Source: Closterium sp. NIES-65
Taxonomy: Eukaryota > Streptophyta > Zygnematophyceae > Desmidiales > Closteriaceae
Length of the DNA: 64,000 bases
Assembly (NCBI GenBank): GCA_948144175.1
Contig: CANXME010000421.1
Coordinates: forward strand, 37,196-101,195
Direction: 5' to 3'
Part shown: one piece after another, positions 1 to 10,800 of the stretch
Numbering within the stretch: position 1 is the first letter of the stretch
How the letters are laid out: each line of letters starts with the position of its first letter
The notes under the pieces: model-generated
What the model saw: only the letters and a program-made list of their open reading frames with translations
What the model was told of the DNA's origin: nothing
The model's database searches: none
Translations under genes and position numbers: made by a program

Positions 1-114
1 TGGAGCATCAGCGGCGCTTATCGGAGGCGCACGCTCCGATTCGGCTCGCTCAAGCGCTGTACCCGCCGCCTCTTGCGGCTTTTCTTGCGCCGTGCTCCCC
101 GGGTTAGCTGTCAT
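1..114 (-). CDS. possible first exon of a hypothetical gene, running off the left edge
   Basis: On the minus strand an ATG at 112-114 opens a frame that stays open for 38 codons to the window edge. It begins MTANPGSTAQEKPQEAAG and is rich in Ala, Glu and Pro, like the disordered N-termini of the two neighbouring minus-strand genes. No domain can be recognised and the piece is too short to test coding potential. It lies about 1.75 kb downstream of the next gene and on the same strand. It may instead be chance open frame in GC-rich DNA. Confidence 0.25.
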   Translation of the reverse strand, partial: MTANPGSTAQEKPQEAAGTALERAESERAPPISAADAP

Positions 115-1743
115 TGCGGTTCTAATTTTCGTCCTACTAGCGGCCTGGTCGGCGCGGTCGCACCGCCTCTAGTGGAGGGGGAACTTCGATGGTGTCGCTT
201 ATAGCACGTAATGTTTGCTGTGAAATGGCGGCGGGGTGCGGACAATGGGGATTTGTGGCGGCGCTAGTGGTATTTGTGCATCTGCGGTGTCAGCATCGTC
301 GGTTGGTGAGCGGGAGAAAGGAAGGAAGGCGGGGGTGGGGCACAGCCGTTTCCGCCACTCCCGTGTTCTAGCTGAAAACGCAACAATCACGAGGTAGTTG
401 GCTTGGCGCCACATCATTCCCTCTAACGTTGACTAGAGCGACCTGACTCGCCAAGACACTTCCGGAAAGAGGATGGTGCATTGGAATGGAACCGCTGGGC
501 GTATGTTGAGAAAGAATGAAATATAAAAATCTATGGGTACACAAATACCAAGTGTTGTTTCACAATAAAACACAAACCTGGTCCTTCAACCAACCAAGCA
601 TGCAAACACCAAAATACGCACACGAACATTATATCCATAGTGGAATTTGAGTCACTGCTCCTCAAGATGGGGTTGGGCCACCACAACATCGCCAAGCTAC
701 GGTAAGTCTCACGATGATAGTGTGGTAGGGTGGGATGTGTTGGGCTGAGAAAAGCCCTTAGGATCTTTGCAGGGGTGAACTCTGGGTAAGACTGATGTAA
801 TAGCGGAAGCGTTTAATGAAGTACTGTGAACCACCTTGTGTGAGTAGATCTGTACTGTGGATGCCCGATTGATCCTGGAGAGGGTTACAGGCGCGTTCGC
901 TTGGGGGGTTATGGGCGCACTGACCCGCAACTGAATCAAGCCCTTTTATCCCAATGGTCTAGTGGTTGGGATTCTGACACCTTGCGCTAGTATGTGAGGG
1001 CAAAGTAGATTGATTAAAGCAAGGAGATACAAGATTATATAAGAGTACAAGGAATACGAAGAGATGCAGTTATAACTACTTTACTGTTGCTGTTGCGGTT
1101 CGATACAGTGACGACTCGGGCAACTGCTCTGTAGCGAGTCAGTTGTGTGTCCTTGCTGTCGCGCTGTATTTGTCAGGTCAAAGGTCGCTGACCTTTGACT
1201 TTCGCGTAACCTCCAACAGTTACTTTCAACCTCCGAGGGTTGACTCGCCGGTGCTTCGATATGCTTCGCTTCGTTCATGCCTTAGTGTTTCGACACGACA
1301 GAGGCGCTTAAGATAGATTGTTTCCAACAGGATGCCCCTAAGTGTGTTGATGCGAGTCTCTTGCACCTTGCTACCCAGAGGCCGTGGGCACCAGCGTTGT
1401 CTTGTACCGATAGATGCTGGGGGCTGCCAAGGTTCTCGTATGGGCTACTCTGGTCGAGGTCCCACTGTGCGTTGTGAGCAGCGCAAAACTCATCCCATGG
1501 AAAGGGACTCCGCTGCTAGTGGGCCGAAGGATGGAGTGTAAGCAGCTGATCTACAGAGACTATCTTCAAATCAAACCCTGGGAAGCAGAAGTGTTCAAGG
1601 AGCGACTTCTATTCAATGTCAGCTCAAAATAGCTTCAGGAGCATGGGATCTAAAACAGGTTGTGGGATTTCTATGTGACCGGACCAAATCCTAAGTGTAG
1701 TATAATACAGCTATGGTCTACACGGCATGCTGTGCTGAGTGCA
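115..1743. other. intergenic stretch without a recognisable gene
   Basis: No open frame here has a recognisable domain, and no splice-linked exons could be assembled. The stretch would hold the promoter of the possible gene at the left edge and the 3' flank of the 4-exon gene. It contains a tRNA-Glu-like fragment near 949 and, at its right end, a duplicated exon tail (1744-1806). The piece around 693-735 resembles the 3' flank of the C2 gene near 4404-4450 (both have CAAGCTAC[A/G]GTAAGT), a weak sign of a dispersed duplicate. Confidence 0.5.
949..980 (+). other. tRNA-Glu-like 5' half (A-box region), not an intact tRNA
   Basis: The stretch TCCCAATGGTCTAGTGGTT followed by GGGATTCTG matches the acceptor 5' strand, D-arm and A box of eukaryotic tRNA-Glu closely. 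The next 40 bases contain no Glu anticodon loop (no TTCAC or CTCAC) and no B box (GGTTCGA), so no functional tRNA can fold. It is either a tRNA pseudogene fragment or the head of a tRNA-derived SINE. No A-rich tail or target duplication was found. Confidence 0.4.
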
Positions 1744-1806
1744 TGCACACGCATGGAGTGCAGGTGGTATGACAGCTCGCCCACCACCCAACACTGCTCT
1801 GCAACT
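1744..1806 (-). pseudogene. decayed copy of the last-exon tail of the 4-exon gene
   Basis: The minus strand reads EQCWVVGELSYHLHSMRVHAL. This is an obvious copy of AEKYWVVGELAYYLQSVRLHL at the C-terminus of the neighbouring gene (about 1880-1945). The copy lies about 120 bp further downstream in the direction of transcription, beyond that gene's stop at 1868. It is therefore probably 3' UTR or a non-coding duplicate. It could be an alternative last exon if the GTGCGC inside the upstream copy is used as a donor. Confidence 0.6.
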
Positions 1807-1867
1807 CTCAAGGTCTGCAGGTTGTGAGATTCCTGCTGTACTGCCAGCTTACATTACATGCTATCCA

Positions 1868-3672
1868 TCATACATTCTGCTGTGCCAGGTGCAAGCGCAC
1901 GCTCTGCAGGTAATACGCCAGTTCACCCACCACCCAGTACTTCTCCGCATCACTCAGGTTCGCACCGAACCTATGCACTGTGCCCGGCAGCGCAAACACA
2001 CACACAAGCTCCGGAGGCTCTGCTGGTGTCTCCCGCGCGCGGGCATTGGCGGTGGCGGCAGCAGCTGCGGCGGGACCACGCCGGGCAGTGGGTGCGCTTC
2101 CACTGGCGGCAGCAGGAGCGGCTGCAGTGGGGGGAGTAGGACCCGGGACGGGAATGCCGGGAGCCGTTGTGGATTGCGGGGGGTGCAGCAGGCGCGGAGC
2201 GTTGCGATCGACGACGAGGATGGAGTGGACGAGGTGCGTGCTGCCCTCGCGCTTCTTGGACACGCCGTAGCGCGTGTGCACGATGGAGAAGGCGTCGGGG
2301 CCCAGCGTGACGCTCTCCCTGCGCGTCGCCACGCCCACCCACGAGATGGTGGATCTGAGAGGGTTGGAACGAATGGGGGGTGCAGCATGTGAGATGGGCG
2401 GGAAGCAGATAGAAGAGGCATTGACAGAAGAAGCAATCATGGAATGGAAGGAATGCAAAGCGAAATGTTGATGCGAGTGGGATCGATTATGAGGGGCGCT
2501 GCAGGAGGGATGGGGCGGTGCAATGTAGATGGTGATGGTGATGCGGTAGGGCGCGCTCACATGGCGATGCGGTAGGGCGCGCTCACATGGCGATGCGGTA
2601 GGGCGCGCTCACATGGCGATGCGGTAGGGCGCGCTCACATGGCGATGCGGTAGGGCGCGCTCACATGGCGATGCGGTAGGGCACGCTCACATGGCGATGC
2701 GGTAGGGCGCGCTCACATGGCGATGCGGTAGGGCGCGCTCACATGGCGATGCGGTAGGGCGCGCTCACATGGCGATGCGGTAGGGCGCGCTCACATGGCG
2801 ATGCGGTAGGGCGCGCTCACATGGCGATGCGGTAGGGCGCGCTCACATGGCGATGCGGTAGGGCGCGCTCACATGGCGATGCCGAGGAGGAGCCAGAAGG
2901 TGCCGACGAAGAAGAATGACGCCGCCACTGCCAGTATCAACTGCCACGCGCCGTTGGGAATGGGGGGAGGGGGCGAAGGCCGTAGGGTTTGGGGAGGGGA
3001 AAGGTGACGGAGGTTGAGACGCGAAAGGTCACTGAACGAGTGGGAAGGAAACGTCTCGTTTGGAGGAGTAGGGCATCACCGAAATGCGCTTGCACCGGCA
3101 CCGAAGGACGCGGGATAAGGGCGGTCCGATGGGTGAGGGTTGAAGGAGGTGCTCACGAAAAGAGGCGCGAGGAGGCACATGATCCAGCCGACGGCGCCGC
3201 GTTGGAAGAAGCCCGGCGCGGGTATGCGGACGTGCAGCGCGCCCTCCCTCCTCGCCATTTCCTGAAATGTGCATTGCCATGGGCACAAGAAGAATCGCAG
3301 AATCGCAGCGGATGCGGTGCGGACTCCGCGGTGGGATTCTTCGGCGGGGCGTGGTGACGTGTTGAATAAGGGATGACGCATCGCGCTCCACGGTTACATC
3401 TACTGATGCTATCTATTGAAATCGAGAAAGCGAAAAAGAGAAGTCGACGGGCGTACCACGCGGCTCGATTCGGGCTTGCAGTATCGAGGAGGCCACGAAG
3501 TCGCGGGAACTCCTACAGCGGGAATTCCCATTGCGGGGGGAGGCGGAGCCGGGGGGTGAGAGACAGGCGGAGGCGGATGCGCGGGTTCGGACTTGGCGGT
3601 TCCCTCGGACATTGCAGTCGCCGTTGCTTGCGCCTTTTTATCAAGCTGCGCGTCGCATGTTGAGTTACCCAT
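1868..3672 (-). CDS. 4-exon gene: small membrane protein with two hydrophobic segments, family uncertain
   Basis: Modelled exons on the minus strand are 3672-3457, 3261-3157, 2940-2873 and 2354-1868, with donors GTACGC, GTGAGC and GTGAGC, AG acceptors and consistent phases, giving 291 aa. Exon 1 starts at ATG 3672 and is a Pro/Ala-rich, probably disordered head of 72 residues. Exon 2 carries LHVRIPAPGFF and then a hydrophobic segment (GAVGWIMCLLAPLF). Exon 3 encodes only a second hydrophobic segment (LILAVAASFFFVGTFWLLLG). Exon 4 starts with a beta-rich stretch (STISWVGVATRRESVTLG), then a Pro/Ala-rich insert, and ends FGANLSDAEKYWVVGEL. The IP-x-P-G motif before a membrane hairpin, followed by a soluble domain ending in an LS-x-x-E-x-x-W motif, recalls uncharacterised plant and cyanobacterial membrane proteins, from memory only. 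It lies 776 bp downstream of the C2 gene on the same strand. No function can be assigned. Confidence 0.55.
2538..2880 (-). repeat. 26-bp minisatellite built from a 5' splice junction
   Basis: About 13 head-to-tail copies of a 26-bp unit, nearly identical (one unit has CACGCTC for CGCGCTC). They fill the 5' half of the intron between the third and fourth exons of the small membrane-protein gene. On the transcribed strand each unit reads GCATCGCCATGTGAGCGCGC plus CCTACC, so it repeats the last 10 bases of the exon and the donor GTGAGC. The array abuts the real junction at 2873/2872. Confidence 0.9.
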
Positions 3673-4448
3673 CGTCGTGGTCGGGCAATGCTGCAGCTAG
3701 GTGGCGCTGGTGCGAAAATAGGTTTTCCGATGCGAGCGGTAAAAGTAAGAGGTGTTTGATTTGAAGTGCTGCAAAGTGATAAAGCAGTAAGTGCTAAGTG
3801 AATTGGAAATGATCACTGATGTTCAGAGCAACAGAGATTGCACGGGGGATTTGAATGACCAGCGCATGTTGGGGTGGGGTGGGGAGCTCTCCTTGGGTCA
3901 GCACAGCTGCACATTGTGGAGTGGGTGGAATACCCGACTCTGGTGTTGGTTCGTTTAGCTACGGTGCAGTTGGTTAATGTGCAGCATATCAGGTGACGCA
4001 GAAGATTTCAGTGCGGTGCATTCCAGTCCAGTCGTAAGTTGGGCTTGATTCGCTGTCATTGCCAGTCTCTCCACGTGGTGGTTGAGCCTCGATGGCCCAG
4101 CGAGGCAAGGTTGCCTTTCGCTGACTTGCTGGCGGTGCCTCGCTGGCATGCAACGACCTATTTGACCATAGCGACGCACGAAAAAGATGAACGACAGAAG
4201 TTCAACAAGGTGCTCTTCACGCCGTTTCCTAACTGCGTTTACTCACACTAACGATAATCTCACGTTCTGCAAAACGCTATATATTATGACACATGTGGAA
4301 CACGTCCAGGGTCCTTTACCCAGGAAGTGCACTAGAAGTGCCAATCCTCTCAACTCGTGTTATGCACAGAGTCTTGCTCACATTCCGTTCTAGGAATCCT
4401 GCACTAGCCCAAGCTACAGTAAGTAGCTAAAGCACTCACAATAGTATG
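3673..4448. other. intergenic: promoter of the small membrane-protein gene and 3' flank of the C2 gene
   Basis: There is no convincing coding frame. Since both flanking genes are on the minus strand, this 776-bp gap should contain the 3' UTR and poly(A) site of the C2 gene and the promoter of the small membrane-protein gene. No TATA element or other motif stands out. Confidence 0.5.
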
Positions 4449-4837
4449 TTAGAGCACCAGCTTGATTGCATCATAGCACTCGATGACACAGCCAGGCATA
4501 AGCTCGTGCACCACAACATTAGACTCCACATTCTGCTCCTTCAACGTCACCGCTACATGCACCTTGCCGCTCTTCACTCCTTGTAACGGTAACCACAGCG
4601 TGTGGCGCTGTCCATCCCGTAACACGTTCAAGTTGACATTCGCCTTGCCTATAGATTCATCAGAAGAGAAGGTGTCTCGATCTTTCACGACGAGTTGAAG
4701 GTACGTGACGTCAGGGTCCCATACGGGTACGGAGACCTTAAACTCCTCGTACCATTTAGGGTTGAGCGTTCGCGAGATATGCTTCGTTTGAAACGTTGCT
4801 TCTCCGATCTTGCCGATTGTGTACGGATCCGAATAAC
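4449..4837 (-). CDS. exon 13 of the C2 gene: third C2 domain and C-terminus
   Basis: The acceptor TTTTAACAG precedes 4837. The exon continues the third C2 domain at GYSDPYTIGKIGEATFQTKH with LNPKWYEEFKV and an acidic loop VVKDRDTFSSDESIG, ending in a TAA at 4449-4451. The intron before it (4838-6216) interrupts this C2 domain at exactly the same codon and phase as the intron in the second C2 domain. The C-terminal tail after the domain is about 25 residues (VESNVVVHELMPG and on). Confidence 0.8.
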
Positions 4838-7800
4838 CTGTTAAAAAACGATTCATGGAAGACGTGTTTGTCACGATACTCCAAAACAATCACATCAAGC
4901 CATGTCGCAGCAGCAGTAGAAGTAGAAGTAGAAGTAGAAGTAGAAGTAGAAGTAGAAGTAGAAGTAGAAGTAGAAGTAGAAGTAGAAGTAGAAGTAGAAG
5001 TAGAAGTAGAAGTAGAAGTAGAAGTAGAAGTAGAAGTAGAAGTAGAAGTAGAAGTAGAAGTAGAAGTAGAAGTAGAAGTAGAAGTAGAAGTAGAAGTAGA
5101 AGTAGAAGTAGAAGTAGAAGTAGAAGTAGAAGTAGAAGTAGAAGTAGAAGTAGAAGTAGAAGTAGAAGTAGAAGTAGAAGTAGAAGTAGAAGTAGAAGTA
5201 GAAGTAGAAGTAGAAGTAGAAGTAGAAGTAGAAGTAGAAGTAGAAGTAGAAGTAGAAGTAGAAGTAGAAGTAGAAGTAGAAGTAGAAGTAGAAGTAGAAG
5301 TAGAAGTAGAAGTAGAAGTAGAAGTAGAAGTAGAAGTAGAAGTAGAAGTAGAAGTAGAAGTAGAAGTAGAAGTAGAAGTAGAAGTAGAAGTAGAAGTAGA
5401 AGTAGAAGTAGAAGTAGAAGTAGAAGTAGAAGTAGAAGTAGAAGTAGAAGTAGAAGTAGAAGTAGAAGTAGAAGTAGAAGTAGAAGTAGAAGTAGAAGTA
5501 GAAGTAGAAGTAGAAGTAGAAGTAGAAGTAGAAGTAGAAGTAGAAGTAGAAGTAGAAGTAGAAGTAGAAGTAGAAGTAGAAGTAGAAGTAGAAGTAGAAG
5601 TAGAAGTAGAAGTAGAAGTAGAAGTAGAAGTAGAAGAAGAAGTAGAAGAAGAAGTAGAAGAAGAAGTAGAAGAAGAAGTAGAAGTAAGAAGTAGAAGAAG
5701 AAGTAGAAGTAGAAGAAGAAGTAGAAGAAGAAGTAGAAGAAGAAGTAGAAGAAGAAGTAGAAGAAGAAGTAGAAGAAGAAGTAGAAGAAGAAGTAGAAGA
5801 AGAAGTAGAAGAAGAAGTAGAAGAAGTAGAAGAAGAAGTAGAAGAAGAAGTAGAAGAAGAAGTAGAAGAAGAAGTAGAAGAAGAAGTAGAAGAAGAAGTA
5901 GAAGAAGAAGTAGAAGAAGAAGTAGAAGAAGAAGTAGAAGAAGAAGTAGAAGAAGAAGTAGAAGAAGAAGTAGAAGAAGAAGTAGAAGAAGAAGTAGAAG
6001 AAGTAGAAGAAGAAGTAGAAGAAGAAGTAGAAGAAGAAGTAGAAGAAGAAGTAGAAGAAGAAGTAGAAGAAGAAGTAGAAGAAGAAGTAGAAGAAGAAGT
6101 AGAAGAAGAAGTAGAAGAAGAAGTAGAAGAAGAAGAAGAAGAAAAAATAAAAGCAGAAAACGGAGAAGCAGAATGGCAGGCACAAGCACGAGCACAAGCT
6201 CTAGCCGATCTCTCACCTGTCATGTCAGCAACGACCAGATCCGTCGCTTCAATAATCTCCACATGAGCCACCCACACCTGCGGCACCTCCTTCTCCACTC
6301 CCTGCAGCCCCTGCGCATCAGACTCCCAGCCTCCTTCTGTCCCCCCCCCTGCCTCCCCAGCCTCTCCCATTCCCCCCTTTCCTGCCACAGGGGAGTCGCT
6401 GGCAGCCGGGGGACTGGAAGGCCCATAGGAAGAGGAAGAGGCAGCAGGAGCGTCAGCCATGGCTGAGAGCTCCTGCCCCGAAGGAATGCTGGAGAGCGCA
6501 GGTGCTTTGCCTGCTGGCTTCTTGGACGACCGTGACGACACCCGGGAATGTGATTCTGGTGCAGGTGTTAACTGGCCGGCACTGGTGGGGGCAGAGTTAA
6601 CCCCCGCTTTCCCATCTCCACCCTCCTCACCTCCTTCCACTGACTCATTCTCTTCATCATCAGTCTCTGCCGGCCCAAGGTGATCCTCTACAGTCACAGC
6701 CACATGCACCCTCCCTGTAGCCACGTTCTCCAGCTTCACCCACAGGGCGTGCCTCGCACCATCCCTCAACGACATTATATCGAGGGCAGCGTTCCCTAGC
6801 GGGTCGTGCTGAGTCAGCATATCACGGTCGAAAATGTTCAGCTTCAAGAGGAACGGGCTGCCCGCAGGCGGCCATTCCTTCACGGGCAGCGAAAACTTTT
6901 CGTTCCATCGCGGGCAGAGCGTCTTGAAAATGATTTTGGTGGAGAATTTGGAAGAGCCCAGGGAGCCTTTCAGGTAGGGATCAGATGTGCCTGCACGGCA
7001 CACGTGTGGGGGCCAGAGAGAAGGGGGAATGGGGAAGGGAAGAGAAAAAAGGGGCAGGGAAGAGGAAAAAGGGGCAGGGAAGAGGAAAAAGGGGCAGGGA
7101 AGAGGAAAAAGGGGCAGGGAAGAGGAAAAAGGGGCAGGGAAGAGGAAAAAGGGGTAGGGAAGAGGAAAAAGGGGCAGGGAAGAGGAAAAAGGGGCAGGGA
7201 AGAGGAAAAAGGGGCAGGGAAGAGGAAAAAGGGGCAGGGAAGAGGAAAAAGGGACAGGGAAGAGGAGGGGCAGGGAAGAGGGAAAAGGGGCAGGGAAGAG
7301 GAAAAAGGGGCAGGGAAGAGGAAAAAGGGGCAGGGAAGAGGAAAAAGGGGCAGGGAAGAGGAAAAAGGGGCAGGGAAGAGGAAAAAGGGGCAGGGAAGAG
7401 GAAAAAGGGACAGGGAAGAGGAGGGGCAGGGAGGAGGAAAAAGAGGCAGGAAGTCGCGGGAGGTGGACATGGAATATTCGGAGGACTTTACGAAGCCTTT
7501 CAGAATGGGGTTGGATTGGATGTGCCTGCTTGGTATGAGCCAACCGCAGCACCGACAAAGAGCAAGAATGAGGGCTAAGATGAGGAAGGACTTATAAAGT
7601 GAAGGAAACGAATATCAGAACAGGGCGCTTAATAAAAACTCTTAATGAGAACCTGAGGAGTGAACTGTAAGCGAGAGCATACAGTAAGTGTAACACCTAA
7701 ACTCGAGACCTGATGGAACCCAGTGATGCTTGCCCCACTGCGAAAGTCTTATCCAACCCAAGATCCGCACCACACGTACGAGCTTACAAGTTACAACCCA

Positions 7801-10800
7801 GAAGGCACAACAACGTAACCATTTGATTGGCGGGAATGAGGGAGTCAGCCTCATCGGCATCGTTCACCTCCACGTGAACAGCCGCCACTGCACTGCCCTC
7901 AAGCCCTCACCACAACCCCAATCGTCCCCGCTACAACAGCCCACACACTCACCAATCTTATCGGCACCAACGAGGGAATCAGCCTCGATCACCTCCACGT
8001 GGACAGTGGCCACGGCAATACCCAAGCGGGCACCAGACCCTGACCCCAGGCGCCTCAGCGACCCCGACTTGAATGACCAGCTTCGGCTGCCTGACCGTGG
8101 TGTGCCCTCCTTGGGCGTTTTTGGTGCAGGAGTGATTTCCTTGGGAGTTGTGGCCCCAGGGGTGGTTTCGTCAAGGGAGGTAGGCTGGGATGAGGTGGTG
8201 GTGCTGCCTGAGCGGCTGTTGCGGCTGCCACGGCCGGTGCTGGACAGGCCTCGGAACCAACTGCTGCTGCTCTTGGCGGATGAGGAGGAGGAGGGCGTGA
8301 GAGACGGGGAGGGGGGGACCTCGGAGGTAGATGAATGCGGAACGACTGTGGGAGAGGGTAGGGCGGGAGGGCGGAGGTGGATGGGGGAAGAGGGAAGAAG
8401 AGAAATGAGGCTGTGGCTCGTGGGACGTGTTTTGACGCACATTAAACCCCTTGAGGCGTGCATGCTGTGTTGGCAGGTGCAGCTTGGCAGGCGCGGCTAG
8501 AGGGCAAAGAAGCAAAGGTAGAGATGCAGGAAAAAAAGATAAGAGAGGAGGTTTTGCTGTTTTACAGCAAGAGGATGGTAAAGGGAAGAGCTCCAAGGAA
8601 GTTGCGGACCTGTGGCTGTGGTGGGCGCAGCAACTCGAGCAGCATCCTCTGAGCAGGCAGCAGACACGGATTGCGAGTCGTGAGTGTACGACTCTAATGT
8701 GCATGTTGATGCGTCTGACGCTGCTCTCTCCACTCCCCTTCCACCCACAGCTGCACCACCACTCTCACCACCAGCACTACCACCAGCAGCGACAGCGGAA
8801 GGGCCAGCAGGATCGGAGTCACTGCCGCTGGGACCAATGCCCCCGTCCTCCTTCACCTCTACAGCCACTCTGATCTTTCCATTTCCGCCGTCCACCAGTG
8901 GCAACCACTCTTCCTTCCTCCCTGCCCCCCTAACCGCACTAATGTCCATCTGAGCCCGCCCGATCGCATCATTGGCTGAGAACATATCGTAGTCTTTCAC
9001 GCGCAGTACCAGAGTGTAGCTTTCGGGCAGCGACCAGTCCGCCACGGGCACGTCAAACTTTTGGTTCCACTGCGGGTTAAGGTTTTTCGAGATGACCGCG
9101 GTTTGGAAGCGGGCGGCGCCGATCGACCCTTTCACGTAGGGGTCAGATGTGCCGCCCGAATCTGCCGCCAGGAGATCCTTTGCCTCCATGACTTCGACCA
9201 ATAGCGTGGCGACAGCTGGCAAGGCGGCAGCACCGTCCTTGCCTTTCTTGGAAAGAAATTTCTTGGAGATAGCAGAGAGGGTACCTGGGGGCACGTACAA
9301 AGGGGGTGGGGAGAGAGGGGAGGACAGGAGCGAGAGTGGGAGGGAGGTTAGGTGCGGAGAGAAGAAAAGGGTTGGGAAGAGCAGAGGAGGCAGCTGTGAT
9401 CCGGAGGGTGTTGAGAGTGGGGAAGTGGGAGAGTGGGGGAGAGGGGGAGGCGGGAGGGAGCACAGTACTCACCCTTTGCCTAGAGAGCACACCTCTCACT
9501 CCCACCAATGACAGCACATTACTTCGTCCTTTCTTTGACAAACAGCCGTGGAGTGACAATGCCAATTCCCTCAGGTGTGGAAGCGAGCAGTGACAGGCAC
9601 GTCAAGCCCCCCATGCCTGCTCCTTAGTTACACGCACCTCCCGCTCTCTTGCCCCCGACCCCAAGCATGCAGCTCCACGCTCTCCGTCAGCCACCACCCA
9701 CCCCTTCCGTCTCTCTCTTTGTAACCACACTATTCACCTGTCCCCTTAGCACCACGCCGCACACTCTTCCCCTTGGTGATGGGCCGGGGAGCGACGATGC
9801 TGATCTCCTCGGGTGTGAAGGGCGGCACTGGTAGTTAAACCTTGAGCGCACACCCCCCACTCACTCCGCCATGCACGCGCACCCCACTACCTCTTGTTCC
9901 ACGCCACTCACTCTTGGCCTTGGTGATGGGCCGGGGAGTGACAATGCTGATCTCCTCGGGTGTGGGGGGCGGCACTGGCAGGTCCAGCACAAAGGCCGCT
10001 GCCCTCACCGCGTCCACCACCACCAGCCGGTTGGGCTGCAGATGGATGGGGTGGGGTGGAGGGGGAACGGGGTTGAGGGGATGACACACGTAAAGAGGTC
10101 CAGCACCAAGGCAGCTGCCCTCACCGCGTCCACCACCACCAGTCGGTTGGGCTGTGAAAGGGGGGTGGGGGGGGTGGCGTGGGTTAGGAGAGGGAGAGCA
10201 ACATATGTGAAGGCATGACACACTGAGCCATGTGAGGCATGACACACTGAGCCATGTGAGGCATGACACACTGAGCCATGTGAGGCATGACACACTGAGC
10301 CATGTGAGGCATGACACACTGAGCCATGTGAGGCATGGACACACTGAGCCATGTGAGGCATGACACACTGAGCCATGTGAGGCATGACACACTGAGGCAT
10401 GACACACTGAGCCATGTGAGGCATGACACACTGAGCCATGTGAGGCATGACACACTGAGCCATGTGAGGCCATGACACACTGAGCCATGTGAGGCATGAC
10501 ACACTGAGCCATGTGAGGCATGACACACTGAGCCATGTGAGGCATGACACACTGAGCCATGTGAGGCATGACACACTGAGCCATGTGAGGCATGACACAC
10601 TGAGCCATGTGAGGCATGACACACTGAGCCATGTGAGGCATGACACACTGAGCCATGTGAGGCATGACACACTGAGCCATGTGAGGCATGACACACTGAG
10701 CCATGTGAGGCATGACACACTGAGCCATGTGAGGCATGACACACTGAGCCATGTGAGGCATGACACACTGAGCCATGTGAGGCATGACACACTGAGCCAT

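Noticed and set aside
3029-3391. Plus- and minus-strand frames around 2989-3391 as separate genes
   Set aside because: Only the part 3261-3157 shows a hydrophobic, splice-bounded exon that joins its neighbours in phase; the rest is intron or antisense.
4756-6466. Long Ser/Arg, Val/Glu, Leu, Thr/Ser and Tyr/Phe frames, which could be mistaken for SR proteins or membrane proteins
   Set aside because: Every frame of a 6/9-bp repeat is open; the array lies between a matching phase-1 donor (6216) and acceptor (4838).
6806-7597. Lys/Gly/Arg-rich plus-strand frames over the 20-bp array
   Set aside because: Repeat artefact antisense to an intron with well-matched C2 exons on both sides.
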